Of a stretch of DNA of 18,419 nucleotides, positions 1 through 8,012 are shown in pieces. Position 1 is the first letter of the stretch; each line of letters opens with the position of its first letter. Location of the stretch: the NCBI GenBank assembly GCA_902535565.1, contig CACAUH010000023.1:1-18419 (forward strand). Direction: 5' to 3'. The DNA is from an uncultured Bacteroidota bacterium (GTDB lineage Bacteria; Bacteroidota; Bacteroidia; Flavobacteriales; UA16). A model generated the notes under the pieces. It ran no database searches, was not told the DNA's origin, and saw nothing but the letters and a program-made list of their open reading frames with translations. The position numbers and the translations under genes were made by a program.

Positions 1-1
1 C

Positions 2-562
2 CTCACCGCCCATGCCCTCCTGCACGAGGCCATGCCTCCCAATTGGGACCTTCACCTTGGCAACTCCACACCTGTGCGCTATGCTCAGCTCTTTCATCGC
101 TCGGACCGACCGGCGCCGTGGTCTAACCGCGGGGTTGCCGGCATAGATGGCTGCTCCTCGACAGCCGTTGGAGCTGCGCTGGCTGGCCGCAACACGACGC
201 TGATTACAGGGGACTTGGGCTTTCTCTATGATGCCAATGCCTTCCTCGTGCATCCCCTGCCCACCCGCCTGCGCATTGCCGTCATTCACAATGGTGGAGG
301 TGGCGTTTTTCGCTGGTTAGATGGACCTGAAAGAACTGGACTTCTCGAATCCCATTTCGAAATGCGCCATGGACGGGAACTCCGCAGCCTCTGCGATTTA
401 CACGGTCTCGAACACCAGCGGGTGACCAACCGCGAAACCTTGTATGCCGCACTTTCAGATTGGTGGTCCCCGTCAGAGGCCCCGCGCGTTTTGGAAATCG
501 CAACACCTCCTGAGTTGAGTGCCGAGGCATATTCAGCGTATCTGGACAAGGTCAGCGCGTAG
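2..562 (+). CDS. menD: MenD, SEPHCHC synthase, C-terminal part (5' end outside window)
   Basis: MenD is 2-succinyl-5-enolpyruvyl-6-hydroxy-3-cyclohexene-1-carboxylate synthase. This ThDP enzyme condenses isochorismate with 2-oxoglutarate as the first committed step of menaquinone synthesis. The reading frame is open from base 2, so only about the last 186 residues are present. An ATG at position 32 lies inside the protein and is not the real start. Visible family motifs are LHLGNSTPVRY, then NRGVAGIDGCSSTA, then the ThDP/Mg-binding stretch GDLGFLYDANAF, and about 20 residues later IHNGGGGVF. This order matches the C-terminal ThDP-binding domain of MenD and distinguishes it from other ThDP enzymes. 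The stop codon TAG (560-562) forms part of a TAnnTTTG promoter-like element. menB follows after 82 bases, so menD may end one transcript segment of the cluster. Identity is secure; the N-terminal two thirds cannot be assessed. Confidence 0.94.
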   Translation, partial: LTAHALLHEAMPPNWDLHLGNSTPVRYAQLFHRSDRPAPWSNRGVAGIDGCSSTAVGAALAGRNTTLITGDLGFLYDANAFLVHPLPTRLRIAVIHNGGGGVFRWLDGPERTGLLESHFEMRHGRELRSLCDLHGLEHQRVTNRETLYAALSDWWSPSEAPRVLEIATPPELSAEAYSAYLDKVSA

Positions 563-567
563 ATTTG
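560..567 (+). promoter_or_regulatory. Candidate Bacteroidota -7 element (TAGATTTG) upstream of menB
   Basis: TAGATTTG matches the Bacteroidota -7 consensus TAnnTTTG exactly and overlaps the menD stop codon. It lies 77 bases before the menB ATG, in the only appreciable gap of the men cluster. No TTG was found at the usual upstream spacing, so a secondary promoter for menBACE is possible but weakly supported. Confidence 0.35.
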
Positions 568-644
568 CCCCACGTTGGTGACATGCACAAAGCGCCTGTT
601 GAACCCCAGAGCCGAAGCATTGTCATTTTCTTAGAATCCGCATC

Positions 645-1469
645 ATGAGCAGCACTCGCACCTGGCAAGAAATCCAACCTTTCGAAGACATCCGTTTCGA
701 ATTCTTCGAAGGCATCGCCCGCATCACGATTGACCGTCAGGAGGTCTACAACGCCTTCCGTCCAGAAACGAACATGGAAATGCTCGAAGCCATGGACATC
801 TGCCGGGAGCGCACCGACATTGGGGTGGTGGTCCTGACGGGGGCTGGCAGCAAAGCCTTTTGTAGCGGAGGAGATCAAAATGTGAAGGGCACAGGTGGAT
901 ACGTGGGCAACGACGGTGTCCCCCGGCTCAATGTCCTGGACCTCCACAAAAAGATTCGCTCTCTTCCCAAGCCCGTTATCGCAGCGGTCAATGGCTATGC
1001 CATTGGAGGCGGCCATGTCCTGCATGTCGTTTGTGACCTGTCCATTGCCTCGGACAATGCGATTTTCGGTCAGACTGGACCCAAGGTGGGCAGCTTCGAT
1101 GCCGGCTTTGGATCGAGCTATCTGGCCCGCCATGTGGGCCAGAAAAAGGCACGTGAAATTTGGTTCCTGTGCGAACAATATTCTGCACAGGAGGCAGATT
1201 CTATGGGGCTTGTCAACACCGTGGTCCCTCTGGAAAATCTCGAGGAAACTTACGTGAAGTGGTCCAAGACCATCATGAAACGCTCGCCTTTGGCCATCCG
1301 AATGATCAAGCGGGGACTCAACGCAGAACTCGATGGACAGGCCGGCCTGATGGAGTTTGCCGGCGACGCCACGCTGATGTATTACTTGATGGAAGAAGCG
1401 CAGGAGGGCAAAAACGCCTTCCTCGAGAAGCGCGACCCAGACTTCCAACAGTACCCGAAGTTTCCCTGA
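645..1469 (+). CDS. menB: MenB, 1,4-dihydroxy-2-naphthoyl-CoA synthase
   Basis: This crotonase-fold enzyme of 274 residues cyclises o-succinylbenzoyl-CoA to 1,4-dihydroxy-2-naphthoyl-CoA in the cytoplasm. Visible hallmarks are [10 protein letters not shown] (31-40), the oxyanion-hole region SGGDQ (74-78), GGGH (121-124), [15 protein letters not shown] (142-156) with the catalytic Asp in SFD, and a C-terminal [13 protein letters not shown]. The length matches the family. The [10 protein letters not shown] version, with Gly where type II enzymes such as the mycobacterial one carry Asp (QTDADVGSFD), points to a type I MenB that uses bicarbonate as catalytic base. That last point rests on family knowledge. 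It lies between menD (82 bases upstream) and menA (7 bases downstream). The ATG is chosen because it leads directly into the usual short N-terminus ending [15 protein letters not shown]. Nothing is unusual. Confidence 0.97.
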   Translation: MSSTRTWQEIQPFEDIRFEFFEGIARITIDRQEVYNAFRPETNMEMLEAMDICRERTDIGVVVLTGAGSKAFCSGGDQNVKGTGGYVGNDGVPRLNVLDLHKKIRSLPKPVIAAVNGYAIGGGHVLHVVCDLSIASDNAIFGQTGPKVGSFDAGFGSSYLARHVGQKKAREIWFLCEQYSAQEADSMGLVNTVVPLENLEETYVKWSKTIMKRSPLAIRMIKRGLNAELDGQAGLMEFAGDATLMYYLMEEAQEGKNAFLEKRDPDFQQYPKFP

Positions 1470-1476
1470 CCTCAGC

Positions 1477-2391
1477 ATGCTGCGAGACTATATTCTAGCT
1501 GCGCGGCTGAGGACCTTGCCGCTCGCCAGTGCCTGCGTTCTCACTGGAGGTGCATTGGCCGGCAGCGCAGGCTCCACGACGGAGGCGCGCTTTTACGCGC
1601 TCTTTCTGGGCTGTCTCATGACGGTCATTATGCTTCAAATCCTGGCCAATTTCGCCAACGACTTGGGTGACTTCGAGAACGGTGCAGATCGGGCGGAAGG
1701 AAAAGAACGGACCGACAGGGCTGTGGCATCGGGGCGCATCTCAGTCGCTGGCATGCGCAAGGCCGTCTACACCACGGGTGGACTCGCTTTTGTCACAGGC
1801 CTGGCCACCGCACTTTGGGGAGTTGGCGAAAATGCACTCGACTTGATGATGTGGATTGGCATCGGTACGCTGTCCATCGGAGCGGCCTACGCCTACACTG
1901 CGGGTTCCCGACCCTATGGTTACAGCGGCCTCGGTGACATCGGCGTTTTCGTCTTTTTCGGTGTGGCTGGCGTGGCTGGAACGGCCACCCTCATTGCAGG
2001 GAAATTCAACCCCTTGTGGCTCCTCCCCTCCGCCACCATCGGCTTGCTTAGCGTGGGGGTACTCAATCTAAACAACCTTCGTGACCATGTTTCAGATGCA
2101 GCCACCGGCAAGCACACATTGGCTGTCCGAATGGGATTCTCAAAAGGCAAGATCTATCATGCAGCCCTGCTGATTGGGGCTTGGCTTGCCCTTCTCGCCT
2201 TTTGGCGATTGGATCCGTTCGGGCCATGGCATGGGAAACTTTGGTATGGCCTCTTCGGACTTGTTCATGCCCGCCACCTCGCATTTGTTTTCAAAACTGA
2301 GGATCCTGCGAAATTGGATGGTGAATTAAAGAAGATAGCCCTCAGCACCTTTGCGATTTCCCTGTTCCTCTTCCTCAGTGCCACAGCATGA
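1477..2391 (+). CDS. menA: MenA, 1,4-dihydroxy-2-naphthoate polyprenyltransferase
   Basis: This integral membrane protein of the UbiA superfamily (304 residues) attaches the polyprenyl chain to 1,4-dihydroxy-2-naphthoate, giving demethylmenaquinone. The two Asp-rich Mg-diphosphate motifs are present: NDLGDFENGAD (61-71) and NNLRDHVSDAATGK (199-212). They are separated and flanked by several hydrophobic segments expected to form about eight or nine transmembrane helices. The N-terminal start MLRDYILAARLRTLPLA is typical of MenA (IxAxRPRTLP-like). Start choice: the ATG sits 7 bases after the menB stop, and the stop overlaps the menC start in an ATGA. This indicates one operon and probable translational coupling. 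UbiA-family alternatives are disfavoured by the men context and the second motif. Confidence 0.95.
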   Translation: MLRDYILAARLRTLPLASACVLTGGALAGSAGSTTEARFYALFLGCLMTVIMLQILANFANDLGDFENGADRAEGKERTDRAVASGRISVAGMRKAVYTTGGLAFVTGLATALWGVGENALDLMMWIGIGTLSIGAAYAYTAGSRPYGYSGLGDIGVFVFFGVAGVAGTATLIAGKFNPLWLLPSATIGLLSVGVLNLNNLRDHVSDAATGKHTLAVRMGFSKGKIYHAALLIGAWLALLAFWRLDPFGPWHGKLWYGLFGLVHARHLAFVFKTEDPAKLDGELKKIALSTFAISLFLFLSATA

Positions 2392-3482
2392 CCGGTCTTG
2401 ACATCCGCATCGTTGAGCGCTCGCTTCAATTCAAAAATCCGGCAGGAACATCCAGGGGGATCCTGACGGAAAAACCGAGCTTCTATGTCGTCGCGAGGGA
2501 CCTGGAGGAGGATGGCCGAATCGGAATTGGCGAGTGCAGCCTCATCCCAGGCCTTTCGCCGGAGAGCGCGCCGCGGGCTCGCATGGAGCTCAAAAAGTTG
2601 GCTTTGTCTGGATCGCTGGACCCCAAGGCGATGAGCTTGCAATACCCTGCCGTCAAATTCGCCGCCGAAACAGCCCTGATCGACCTGCTCAACGAGGGCG
2701 ACCGCACCCTCTTTCCAGGCCCCTTCACCGAGGGACGGCCCGTGCCGATCAACGGCCTGATCTGGATGAGCGAGCCGGAGGACATGATTGCCCAGGCTGA
2801 GTCCTTGCTCGATAGCGGATTCGACACCCTGAAACTCAAAGTGGGGGCCCTTGACTTTGAGCGGGAAATAGAATGTCTTCGCACCATTCGCGAAATGGCC
2901 CCTGCCAACCACATCACCCTGAGACTGGACGCCAATGGAGGACTGGACGATGACGACATCTCTGTCACCTTGAACAAGCTGGAACGGCTGTCCGCACTCG
3001 ACATCCACAGCATGGAACAGCCGATCCGAGCAGGCCAATGGAAAAAGCTTCAGGCCGTTTGTGCAGATTCCCCCATCCCCATCGCTTTGGATGAGGAACT
3101 GATCGGCATCAACGACACCGCACTGCGCCGCAACCTGCTCCAGCTCGTGCAGCCCGCCTATGTCATTCTGAAACCCAGCCTCATTGGGGGACTGTTGGAG
3201 GCCAACCATTGGATTGACCTCGCTGCAGAAGTGGGAGCAGGTTGGTGGGCGACGAGTGCCTTGGAAAGCAACATCGGACTCAACGCCATCGCCCAATGGG
3301 CCGCTGATGCCACTGCTGAAGAAGCGTGCCCCATGCCACAAGGGCTGGGCACCGGCAGCCTCTTTTCCAACAACCTGCCTTCACCCTTGGTGGTTGCCAA
3401 TGGTGCAATTCGCATGGACCAACCCCAAGCCCAAGCCAATGGGACCCTGCGCACGTGGGACCTCAGCGCATTGCTCAGATGA
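2388..3482 (+). CDS. menC: MenC, o-succinylbenzoate synthase
   Basis: This enolase-superfamily dehydratase (364 residues) converts SHCHC to o-succinylbenzoate. Residues of the muconate-lactonising subgroup are visible: the KxK pair K149/K151 in TLKLKVG, then RLDANGG (D181), MEQP (E210) and LDEE (D235/E236) as metal ligands, and K262 in LKPSLIGG as the second catalytic lysine. The capping domain occupies about residues 1-125. The superfamily also holds dipeptide epimerases and N-acylamino-acid racemases. Placement between menA and menE makes o-succinylbenzoate synthesis by far the best assignment. It overlaps menA by ATGA at the start and menE by ATGA at the end, so the three genes are very likely coupled. 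Confidence 0.95.
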   Translation: MTGLDIRIVERSLQFKNPAGTSRGILTEKPSFYVVARDLEEDGRIGIGECSLIPGLSPESAPRARMELKKLALSGSLDPKAMSLQYPAVKFAAETALIDLLNEGDRTLFPGPFTEGRPVPINGLIWMSEPEDMIAQAESLLDSGFDTLKLKVGALDFEREIECLRTIREMAPANHITLRLDANGGLDDDDISVTLNKLERLSALDIHSMEQPIRAGQWKKLQAVCADSPIPIALDEELIGINDTALRRNLLQLVQPAYVILKPSLIGGLLEANHWIDLAAEVGAGWWATSALESNIGLNAIAQWAADATAEEACPMPQGLGTGSLFSNNLPSPLVVANGAIRMDQPQAQANGTLRTWDLSALLR

Positions 3483-4528
3483 CGGACTTCTGGAGAATTC
3501 CCGATGGCGACGAACCAGCTGAAGCACCGGATTGGGTTCTCCCCTTTCTCGCTTTGGATGACGAGTGGGCAAACGGGCGAGCAGAAGGCCAATCTTCCGG
3601 CAGCACAGGGACACCGAAAACCTTCGAGTTCACGCCAGGGTCGATTGTGGCCTCTGCAAAGGCCACAGCGGCTCACTTCGGGCTGAACGCATCGGATGCC
3701 GGCCACCCAATTGCGGCGTGGTCCGCTCTGCCTTCGGCTGGCATCGGAGGCCGCATGATGTGGTGGCGAACCCGAATCCTCAATTGGTCGCTGACCCAAA
3801 GTCGTCCAGCAGTGGCACCCCGCGTGCCCCCAGCACCAAGTGGCAGACCCTATGATTTCGCAGTGGCGACACCTCATCAGGCCTCCGCGCTTGCCAAAAG
3901 CAATCAACTGTCCGCCTTTCGGACCCTGCTGCTCGGCGGTGGCGCGGTCTCCCCGATGCAAGAATCAGAAATTCTGCAAGCTGCTGAAAAAGCAGGGTGT
4001 TCAGTCCAACTCGGATTCGGCATGACCGAAACCTTAACCCACGTCGCCACGCGGCGGCTTGACAACGCCACATTTTTGCCCCTTCCTGGCGTCACTTGGG
4101 ACATCGCTGAGAATGGGGGCTTGATTCTAAATGCACCCGATCGCGGCGTTCGCGAACTCCACACCCGAGATGTGGTGCGCCCTTCAATTGATTCAAAAAC
4201 CGGACGCAACGGGTTCTGTTGGCTGGGGCGTCTTGATGATGTGATCAACACCGGCGGGCTGAAGGTGCATCCTGCCGATCTGGAGAGGCGAATCGCCGAA
4301 TGGGTATCCCCGCTCATCGGTTCGCGGCGATGGTACATCGCCGGGCGTCCGCACCCCACTGTCGGCATGCAAGTCAGCTTGGTCTTAGAAGGAAAAACCA
4401 ACGGAGATTTGGAGCAGGCCTTATTGGACCACTTGTCGCAGGTCTATTCCCACCCCGACCGACCGCGTGCGGTGCTTTGGATGGACAGATTTGAAGAAAC
4501 TGAAACCGGCAAAATCCGCCGGCGCTGA
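3479..4528 (+). CDS. menE: MenE, o-succinylbenzoate-CoA ligase (short form)
   Basis: This ANL-superfamily adenylating enzyme activates o-succinylbenzoate to its CoA thioester at the expense of ATP. Motifs in order are the P-loop SSGSTGTPK (39-47), GFGMTET (179-185), LGRLDDVINTGGLKVHP (249-265) at the hinge, and the C-terminal ETETGKIRR containing the expected catalytic lysine K345. At 349 residues it lacks about 100 N-terminal residues compared with the roughly 450-residue enterobacterial enzyme. This short form is common in Bacteroidota. The frame stays open upstream to an ATG at 3326, but that extension lies inside menC. The ATG at 3479 overlaps the menC stop (ATGA), gives the natural short N-terminus and is preferred. 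It is the last men gene here; menF, menH and a hotdog thioesterase are not in the window. Confidence 0.94.
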   Translation: MTDFWRIPDGDEPAEAPDWVLPFLALDDEWANGRAEGQSSGSTGTPKTFEFTPGSIVASAKATAAHFGLNASDAGHPIAAWSALPSAGIGGRMMWWRTRILNWSLTQSRPAVAPRVPPAPSGRPYDFAVATPHQASALAKSNQLSAFRTLLLGGGAVSPMQESEILQAAEKAGCSVQLGFGMTETLTHVATRRLDNATFLPLPGVTWDIAENGGLILNAPDRGVRELHTRDVVRPSIDSKTGRNGFCWLGRLDDVINTGGLKVHPADLERRIAEWVSPLIGSRRWYIAGRPHPTVGMQVSLVLEGKTNGDLEQALLDHLSQVYSHPDRPRAVLWMDRFEETETGKIRRR

Positions 4529-4547
4529 ATCTGACGAACTTTGCATC

Positions 4548-5135
4548 ATGACCAAGCCACGCCTCGTCTTTGCCACCCGAAACCCTGGAAAAATCCGTGA
4601 AATCGCCCAAATGCTCTCGGACCAATATGATATTGTCGGCTTGGCCGATATCGGTTGCGCCGAAGACATACCGGAAACGGCACCCACCATCCCGGGTAAT
4701 GCCATACAGAAGGCCGAATATGTGCTGGAGCACTACGGTGTCCATTGCTTTGCCGACGACACAGGTTTGGAGGTTACCAGCCTAGGCGGTGCACCCGGTG
4801 TACACACTGCACGCTATGCGGGAGAAGCCAAGGATGCAGACGCCAACATGGCCAAACTGCTGGGCGCATTGACAGACGCAACGGACCGATCAGCCCGTTT
4901 CCGAACGGTGATCGCGTTGACCACTGAGGAGGGAACCCGGACCTTTGAAGGCATCTGCAATGGGCACATCGCGGAGGGGCGCAGCGGGGCAGATGGCTTC
5001 GGCTACGATCCGATTTTCATACCAGAAGAGGGGACCGTGACCTTTGCGGAAATGACCCCCGAAACCAAAAACGCCATCAGCCATCGCGGAAGAGCCGTTC
5101 GGGCCATGGTCTCAGAACTCAAGGCCCTGGGTTGA
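4548..5135 (+). CDS. rdgB: RdgB/HAM1-family dITP/XTP pyrophosphatase
   Basis: This enzyme hydrolyses non-canonical purine nucleoside triphosphates (ITP, dITP, XTP) to monophosphates, keeping deaminated bases out of DNA and RNA. The 195-residue product shows all family blocks: [12 protein letters not shown] (8-19), [18 protein letters not shown] (67-84) with the catalytic Asp, TARYAG (87-92), GFGYDPIF (150-157), and [19 protein letters not shown] (165-183). The open frame extends back to 4467 inside menE, but the family begins at the ATG of [12 protein letters not shown]. It lies 19 bases after menE on the same strand and may be co-transcribed with the men genes, with no evident functional link. 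Its 3' end and stop codon fall within a perfect inverted repeat (5121-5151). Confidence 0.95.
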   Translation: MTKPRLVFATRNPGKIREIAQMLSDQYDIVGLADIGCAEDIPETAPTIPGNAIQKAEYVLEHYGVHCFADDTGLEVTSLGGAPGVHTARYAGEAKDADANMAKLLGALTDATDRSARFRTVIALTTEEGTRTFEGICNGHIAEGRSGADGFGYDPIFIPEEGTVTFAEMTPETKNAISHRGRAVRAMVSELKALG

Positions 5136-5151
5136 GAATCTACAGGGCCTT
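5121..5151 (+). terminator. Inverted repeat at the end of rdgB, possible weak terminator
   Basis: AAGGCCCTG (5121-5129) and CAGGGCCTT (5143-5151) form a perfect 9-bp stem around a 13-base loop that contains the rdgB stop codon. No T-run follows, so it is not a classical intrinsic terminator. It could attenuate read-through or protect the upstream mRNA. A promoter-like TACGTTTG starts 27 bases downstream, which suggests a transcript boundary between rdgB and accA. Confidence 0.4.
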
Positions 5152-5177
5152 CGGGCGGAAATCCTGTTCGGCCGCAG

Positions 5178-5185
5178 TACGTTTG
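5178..5185 (+). promoter_or_regulatory. Candidate -7 element (TACGTTTG) of an accA promoter
   Basis: TACGTTTG fits the Bacteroidota -7 consensus TAnnTTTG exactly and lies 32 bases before the preferred accA ATG at 5218. That would give an untranslated leader of roughly 25 bases. No good -33 TTG was found at the usual spacing. An alternative TTG start codon for accA at 5188 would fall almost on this element, which is an argument for the ATG at 5218. Confidence 0.45.
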
Positions 5186-5217
5186 TCTTGATTCGCCACT
5201 TCCGAAACGGAATGATC

Positions 5218-6171
5218 ATGAACTATCTCGATTTCGAAGAGCCCATCCGGTTGCTCAGAGAGCAACTCGAACAGGCCCAGGACATCGATGGCCAAGGCCA
5301 GGTCGACATGCAAAGCACAGTGGCCGACCTCGAGCAGAAAATCGCTGAAGTCAGCCAAGAAATCTATGCCAACCTCAGCCCTTGGCAGCGGGTACAGGTC
5401 TCCCGTCACCCAGACCGCCCCTACACCCTCGACCACATTGAGGCCCTGACCGACGGGCGCTTTTTGGAACTCCACGGCGACAGGAACTGCAAGGATGACA
5501 AGGCCATGGTCGGTGGTCTCGGCATGATTGATGACTTGCCCGTCATGTTCGTGGGCCAACAAAAAGGGGCCAACACCAAGCTCCGCCAGTACCGCAACTT
5601 CGGCATGGCCAACCCAGAAGGCTATCGCAAAGCGCTGCGCCTGATGAAGCTGGCCGAAAAGTTCAACCGCCCCGTGGTGTGCCTCATTGACACACCGGGA
5701 GCCTACCCCGGTTTGGAGGCAGAGGAGCGTGGCCAAGGCGAGGCCATTGCCCGGAACATCATCGAGATGATGCAGCTCCGTGTGCCGGTCATTTGCGTGA
5801 TCATCGGAGAAGGGGCATCGGGCGGTGCACTCGGCATTGGAATTGGTGACCGCGTCCTCATGATGGAGCACACTTGGTACTCGGTCATTTCTCCAGAATC
5901 CTGCTCCAGCATTCTCTGGCGTTCTTGGGACCACAAGGTCGAAGCAGCTGAAGCACTCAAGCTCACAGCCGATGACATGCTCGGTCACAAGCTCATTGAC
6001 GGCATTATTTCAGAACCGCTGGGCGGTGCCCACAACGACCGGAATGCCGCGTTTTCAAGCGTAAAATCAGAGATTCTCAAGCACCTTCGCAAGCTCCGCG
6101 TCCAGAACCCAGACAAGCGCATTGACGCGCGTATTCGAAAGTTCTCCGCAATGGGTGTCGTCCAAGCCTGA
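5218..6171 (+). CDS. accA: AccA, acetyl-CoA carboxylase carboxyltransferase subunit alpha
   Basis: AccA is the alpha subunit of the carboxyltransferase that, with AccD, moves the carboxyl group from biotin to acetyl-CoA, giving malonyl-CoA for fatty acid synthesis. The 317-residue protein matches the family end to end: N-terminal [78 protein letters not shown], the glycine-rich [29 protein letters not shown], and [12 protein letters not shown]. Start choice: the frame is open to a TTG at 5188 and an ATG at 5212. The ATG at 5218 gives the usual N-terminus and leaves room for the TACGTTTG element. accD is not in the window, as is usual where accA and accD are unlinked. Confidence 0.97.
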   Translation: MNYLDFEEPIRLLREQLEQAQDIDGQGQVDMQSTVADLEQKIAEVSQEIYANLSPWQRVQVSRHPDRPYTLDHIEALTDGRFLELHGDRNCKDDKAMVGGLGMIDDLPVMFVGQQKGANTKLRQYRNFGMANPEGYRKALRLMKLAEKFNRPVVCLIDTPGAYPGLEAEERGQGEAIARNIIEMMQLRVPVICVIIGEGASGGALGIGIGDRVLMMEHTWYSVISPESCSSILWRSWDHKVEAAEALKLTADDMLGHKLIDGIISEPLGGAHNDRNAAFSSVKSEILKHLRKLRVQNPDKRIDARIRKFSAMGVVQA

Positions 6172-6189
6172 TTGAGTGGCCGGACGCAT

Positions 6190-6197
6190 TAGATTTG
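6190..6197 (+). promoter_or_regulatory. Candidate -7 element (TAGATTTG) upstream of the OmpA/TPR lipoprotein
   Basis: TAGATTTG is an exact match to TAnnTTTG and sits 16 bases before the ATG at 6214. A TTG at 6172-6174 lies 15 bases upstream, slightly closer than the usual 17-23. If active, the leader would be very short, about 10 bases. Confidence 0.4.
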
Positions 6198-6213
6198 TCT
6201 GCGAATTCGATTC

Positions 6214-7917
6214 ATGACCATGCAGTACATCATCCGCCAACCATTGGCGTTTCTGCTCCCCGCCTTTGCCCTCCTGCTCACCCTTCCCGGGTGCGGCGGA
6301 CTGGGAAAAATGGAAAAGGCCATTGAGGAGCTCAATCTCAAGATGGACCCCGAACCACTCGTTCTTCGAGGCGACGAGGTCCAACTGAACCTTTCCGGCA
6401 CATTTCCAGAGAAGTACTTCGCGAAGAAGGCCTCCATCGAGGCCACCCCTGTCCTTGTCTGGGACGGCGGCGAGGCCGCGTTTGAAACCCAGGGATTCCA
6501 GGGTGAAGACGCAGCTGGAAACTTCACTGTGGTGCCCTTTAAGTCAGCCAAATCCTTCGACTACACCGCCAAGGTTGCGTACCAGGACGGCATGGAGGAT
6601 GGTGCTCGACTTGAGCTGCGCATCAGCGGCGCCATGGGAAGCAAGTCCATGGACTTTGCGCCCGTTGTTCTCGGGGACGGTGTAATTACCACACAGAACT
6701 GGGTTCGGTCAGATGACCGATTCGTGATCGGAGAGGACGCGTTCCAGCGGGTTATTTCCTACACCGAAGAAGCTGAAATCCACTATGCCTACAACCGTTC
6801 CAACGTGCGCTCTGCTGAGCTTCGCGATGAAGACATGTCCGCTCTGAGGGACTTCATCGGGTTTGCAGCAGATCACGACAGCGTGATGCTGAAAAGCACC
6901 AGAGTAAGCGCCTACGCGTCACCTGAAGGCGAAATCAGCCTCAATGAAGACTTGGCCCTCGAACGCGCCGAAAGTGCCAATGCCGCTGTGGCCAAGCTTC
7001 TGAAGCGTGCAAAAATTGAGGTTGAAGACGGCTTTTACGGCAACAACCCAAAGGGAGAGGACTGGGATGGATTCCAGACCCTGATGCGCGCCTCTGACAT
7101 TGAGGACAAAGACCTGATTCTCCGCGTCCTGTCTATGTACAGCGACAAGAACCGCAGGGAAGAGGAAATCAAGAACATCGCCAAAACTTACACGGAAATC
7201 GAAAAGGAGATCCTCCCCGCTTTGCGCCGTTCTATGATTGTGTTGAACTACGACATTGAAGGCTACACGGACGAAGAGCTGATGGAACTGGCCATGACCA
7301 ATGCAGAATCCCTCACCGTTGAGGAGGTGCTGTATGCCGCTACGCTCTTCGAGAGCAACGAAGACAAGCTGAAGGTCTATCAGGCTGCCAGCAGCGTGCA
7401 CGCAGACGACTGGCGTGGACCCAACAACGAAGGCGTCATCCTGATGGAAATGGGCAAACTAAACCAAGCTGCCGACCGCTTCATGGCTTCGGACGAAAGA
7501 GGAGACAGCCCTATCATCAACAACAACCTCGGTGCAGTTGCCCGCATGAAGGGCAACCTCGCCGATGCCAAGCGCCTTTTGGGCAGTGCCTCAGGAGCCG
7601 GTGATGCAGTCAAATACAACAAGGGCATTTTGGCCATCCAAGAAGGCAACTACAGCCAAGCCATTTCAAACTTTAGTGGAGAGGCTACCGTCAACGCGGC
7701 CCTTGCCAAGCTTTTGAATGGTGACGCCAATGGCGCCAAGACCATTTTGGACAATGCAGCCGACGACAGCGCCGTGGCCCACTACGTGATGGCCATCTGC
7801 TACGCGCACGTCGGAAATGGTGCAGAAGCCAAGCGCCACCGTGACATGGCGGTCGAAAAGGACGCTGGATTGTCCGGGAAAGCGAGTGCTGACCTTGAGT
7901 TCCGGGACCTGGACTGA
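6214..7917 (+). CDS. Predicted lipoprotein with OmpA-like region and TPR-like repeats
   Basis: The 567-residue product begins with a signal sequence ending in a lipobox, LPGC, with Cys27 as the predicted lipidated residue. Residues 45-160 look like a beta-rich N-terminal domain I do not recognise. Residues about 186-268 resemble an OmpA-like peptidoglycan-associated fold (IHYAYNRSNVRS, then VSAYASPEGE and N.DLALERAESANAAV). They are followed by GEDWDGFQTL (281-290), a feature also seen after the 'YASPEG' motif in Bacteroidota fimbrial-accessory and OmpA-type proteins. Residues about 368-553 form helical TPR-like repeats (NNEGVILMEMGKLNQAADRF, NNNLGAVARMKGNLADAKRL, YNKGILAIQEGNYSQAISNF). This suggests an outer-membrane-anchored scaffold that touches peptidoglycan and binds partners through the repeats. 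Exact role unknown. An ATG at 6220 is an alternative start. It sits alone between accA and a strong terminator. Confidence 0.85.
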   Translation: MTMQYIIRQPLAFLLPAFALLLTLPGCGGLGKMEKAIEELNLKMDPEPLVLRGDEVQLNLSGTFPEKYFAKKASIEATPVLVWDGGEAAFETQGFQGEDAAGNFTVVPFKSAKSFDYTAKVAYQDGMEDGARLELRISGAMGSKSMDFAPVVLGDGVITTQNWVRSDDRFVIGEDAFQRVISYTEEAEIHYAYNRSNVRSAELRDEDMSALRDFIGFAADHDSVMLKSTRVSAYASPEGEISLNEDLALERAESANAAVAKLLKRAKIEVEDGFYGNNPKGEDWDGFQTLMRASDIEDKDLILRVLSMYSDKNRREEEIKNIAKTYTEIEKEILPALRRSMIVLNYDIEGYTDEELMELAMTNAESLTVEEVLYAATLFESNEDKLKVYQAASSVHADDWRGPNNEGVILMEMGKLNQAADRFMASDERGDSPIINNNLGAVARMKGNLADAKRLLGSASGAGDAVKYNKGILAIQEGNYSQAISNFSGEATVNAALAKLLNGDANGAKTILDNAADDSAVAHYVMAICYAHVGNGAEAKRHRDMAVEKDAGLSGKASADLEFRDLD

Positions 7918-7937
7918 ACCTCAGGCAACCCCATTAG

Positions 7938-7973
7938 AAAAGCCCCAGAGTGCACAAGCGCTCTGGGGCTTTT
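7938..7973. terminator. Strong bidirectional intrinsic terminator
   Basis: AAAAGCCCCAGAG (7938-7950) pairs with CTCTGGGGCTTTT (7961-7973). The stem extends inward by one G-U and two G-C pairs, giving a 16-bp hairpin closed by the tetraloop ACAA. T-runs follow on both strands. It lies between the convergent lipoprotein gene and the RNA methyltransferase gene, and so can end transcripts from both sides. Confidence 0.9.
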
Positions 7974-8012
7974 TCATGTCTTCATTCGGAAGTGGGCTGA
8001 ACTGTCCATGCT

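Noticed and set aside
552..1478. Long minus-strand open frame (308 codons) opposite menB
   Set aside because: It is the codon-phase shadow of menB, with no family motifs and a His/Val/Leu-rich translation typical of antisense reading. menB is unambiguous.
2265..3341. Minus-strand open frame of 358 codons opposite menC
   Set aside because: Antisense shadow of menC with no recognisable domains. It also runs across the menA-menC overlap.
3326..3478. N-terminal extension of menE from an upstream ATG
   Set aside because: The extension lies inside menC and reads as low-complexity shadow sequence. The ATGA overlap at 3479 gives the normal N-terminus.
5140..5988. Minus-strand open frame opposite accA
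   Set aside because: Antisense shadow of a full-length, highly conserved accA.
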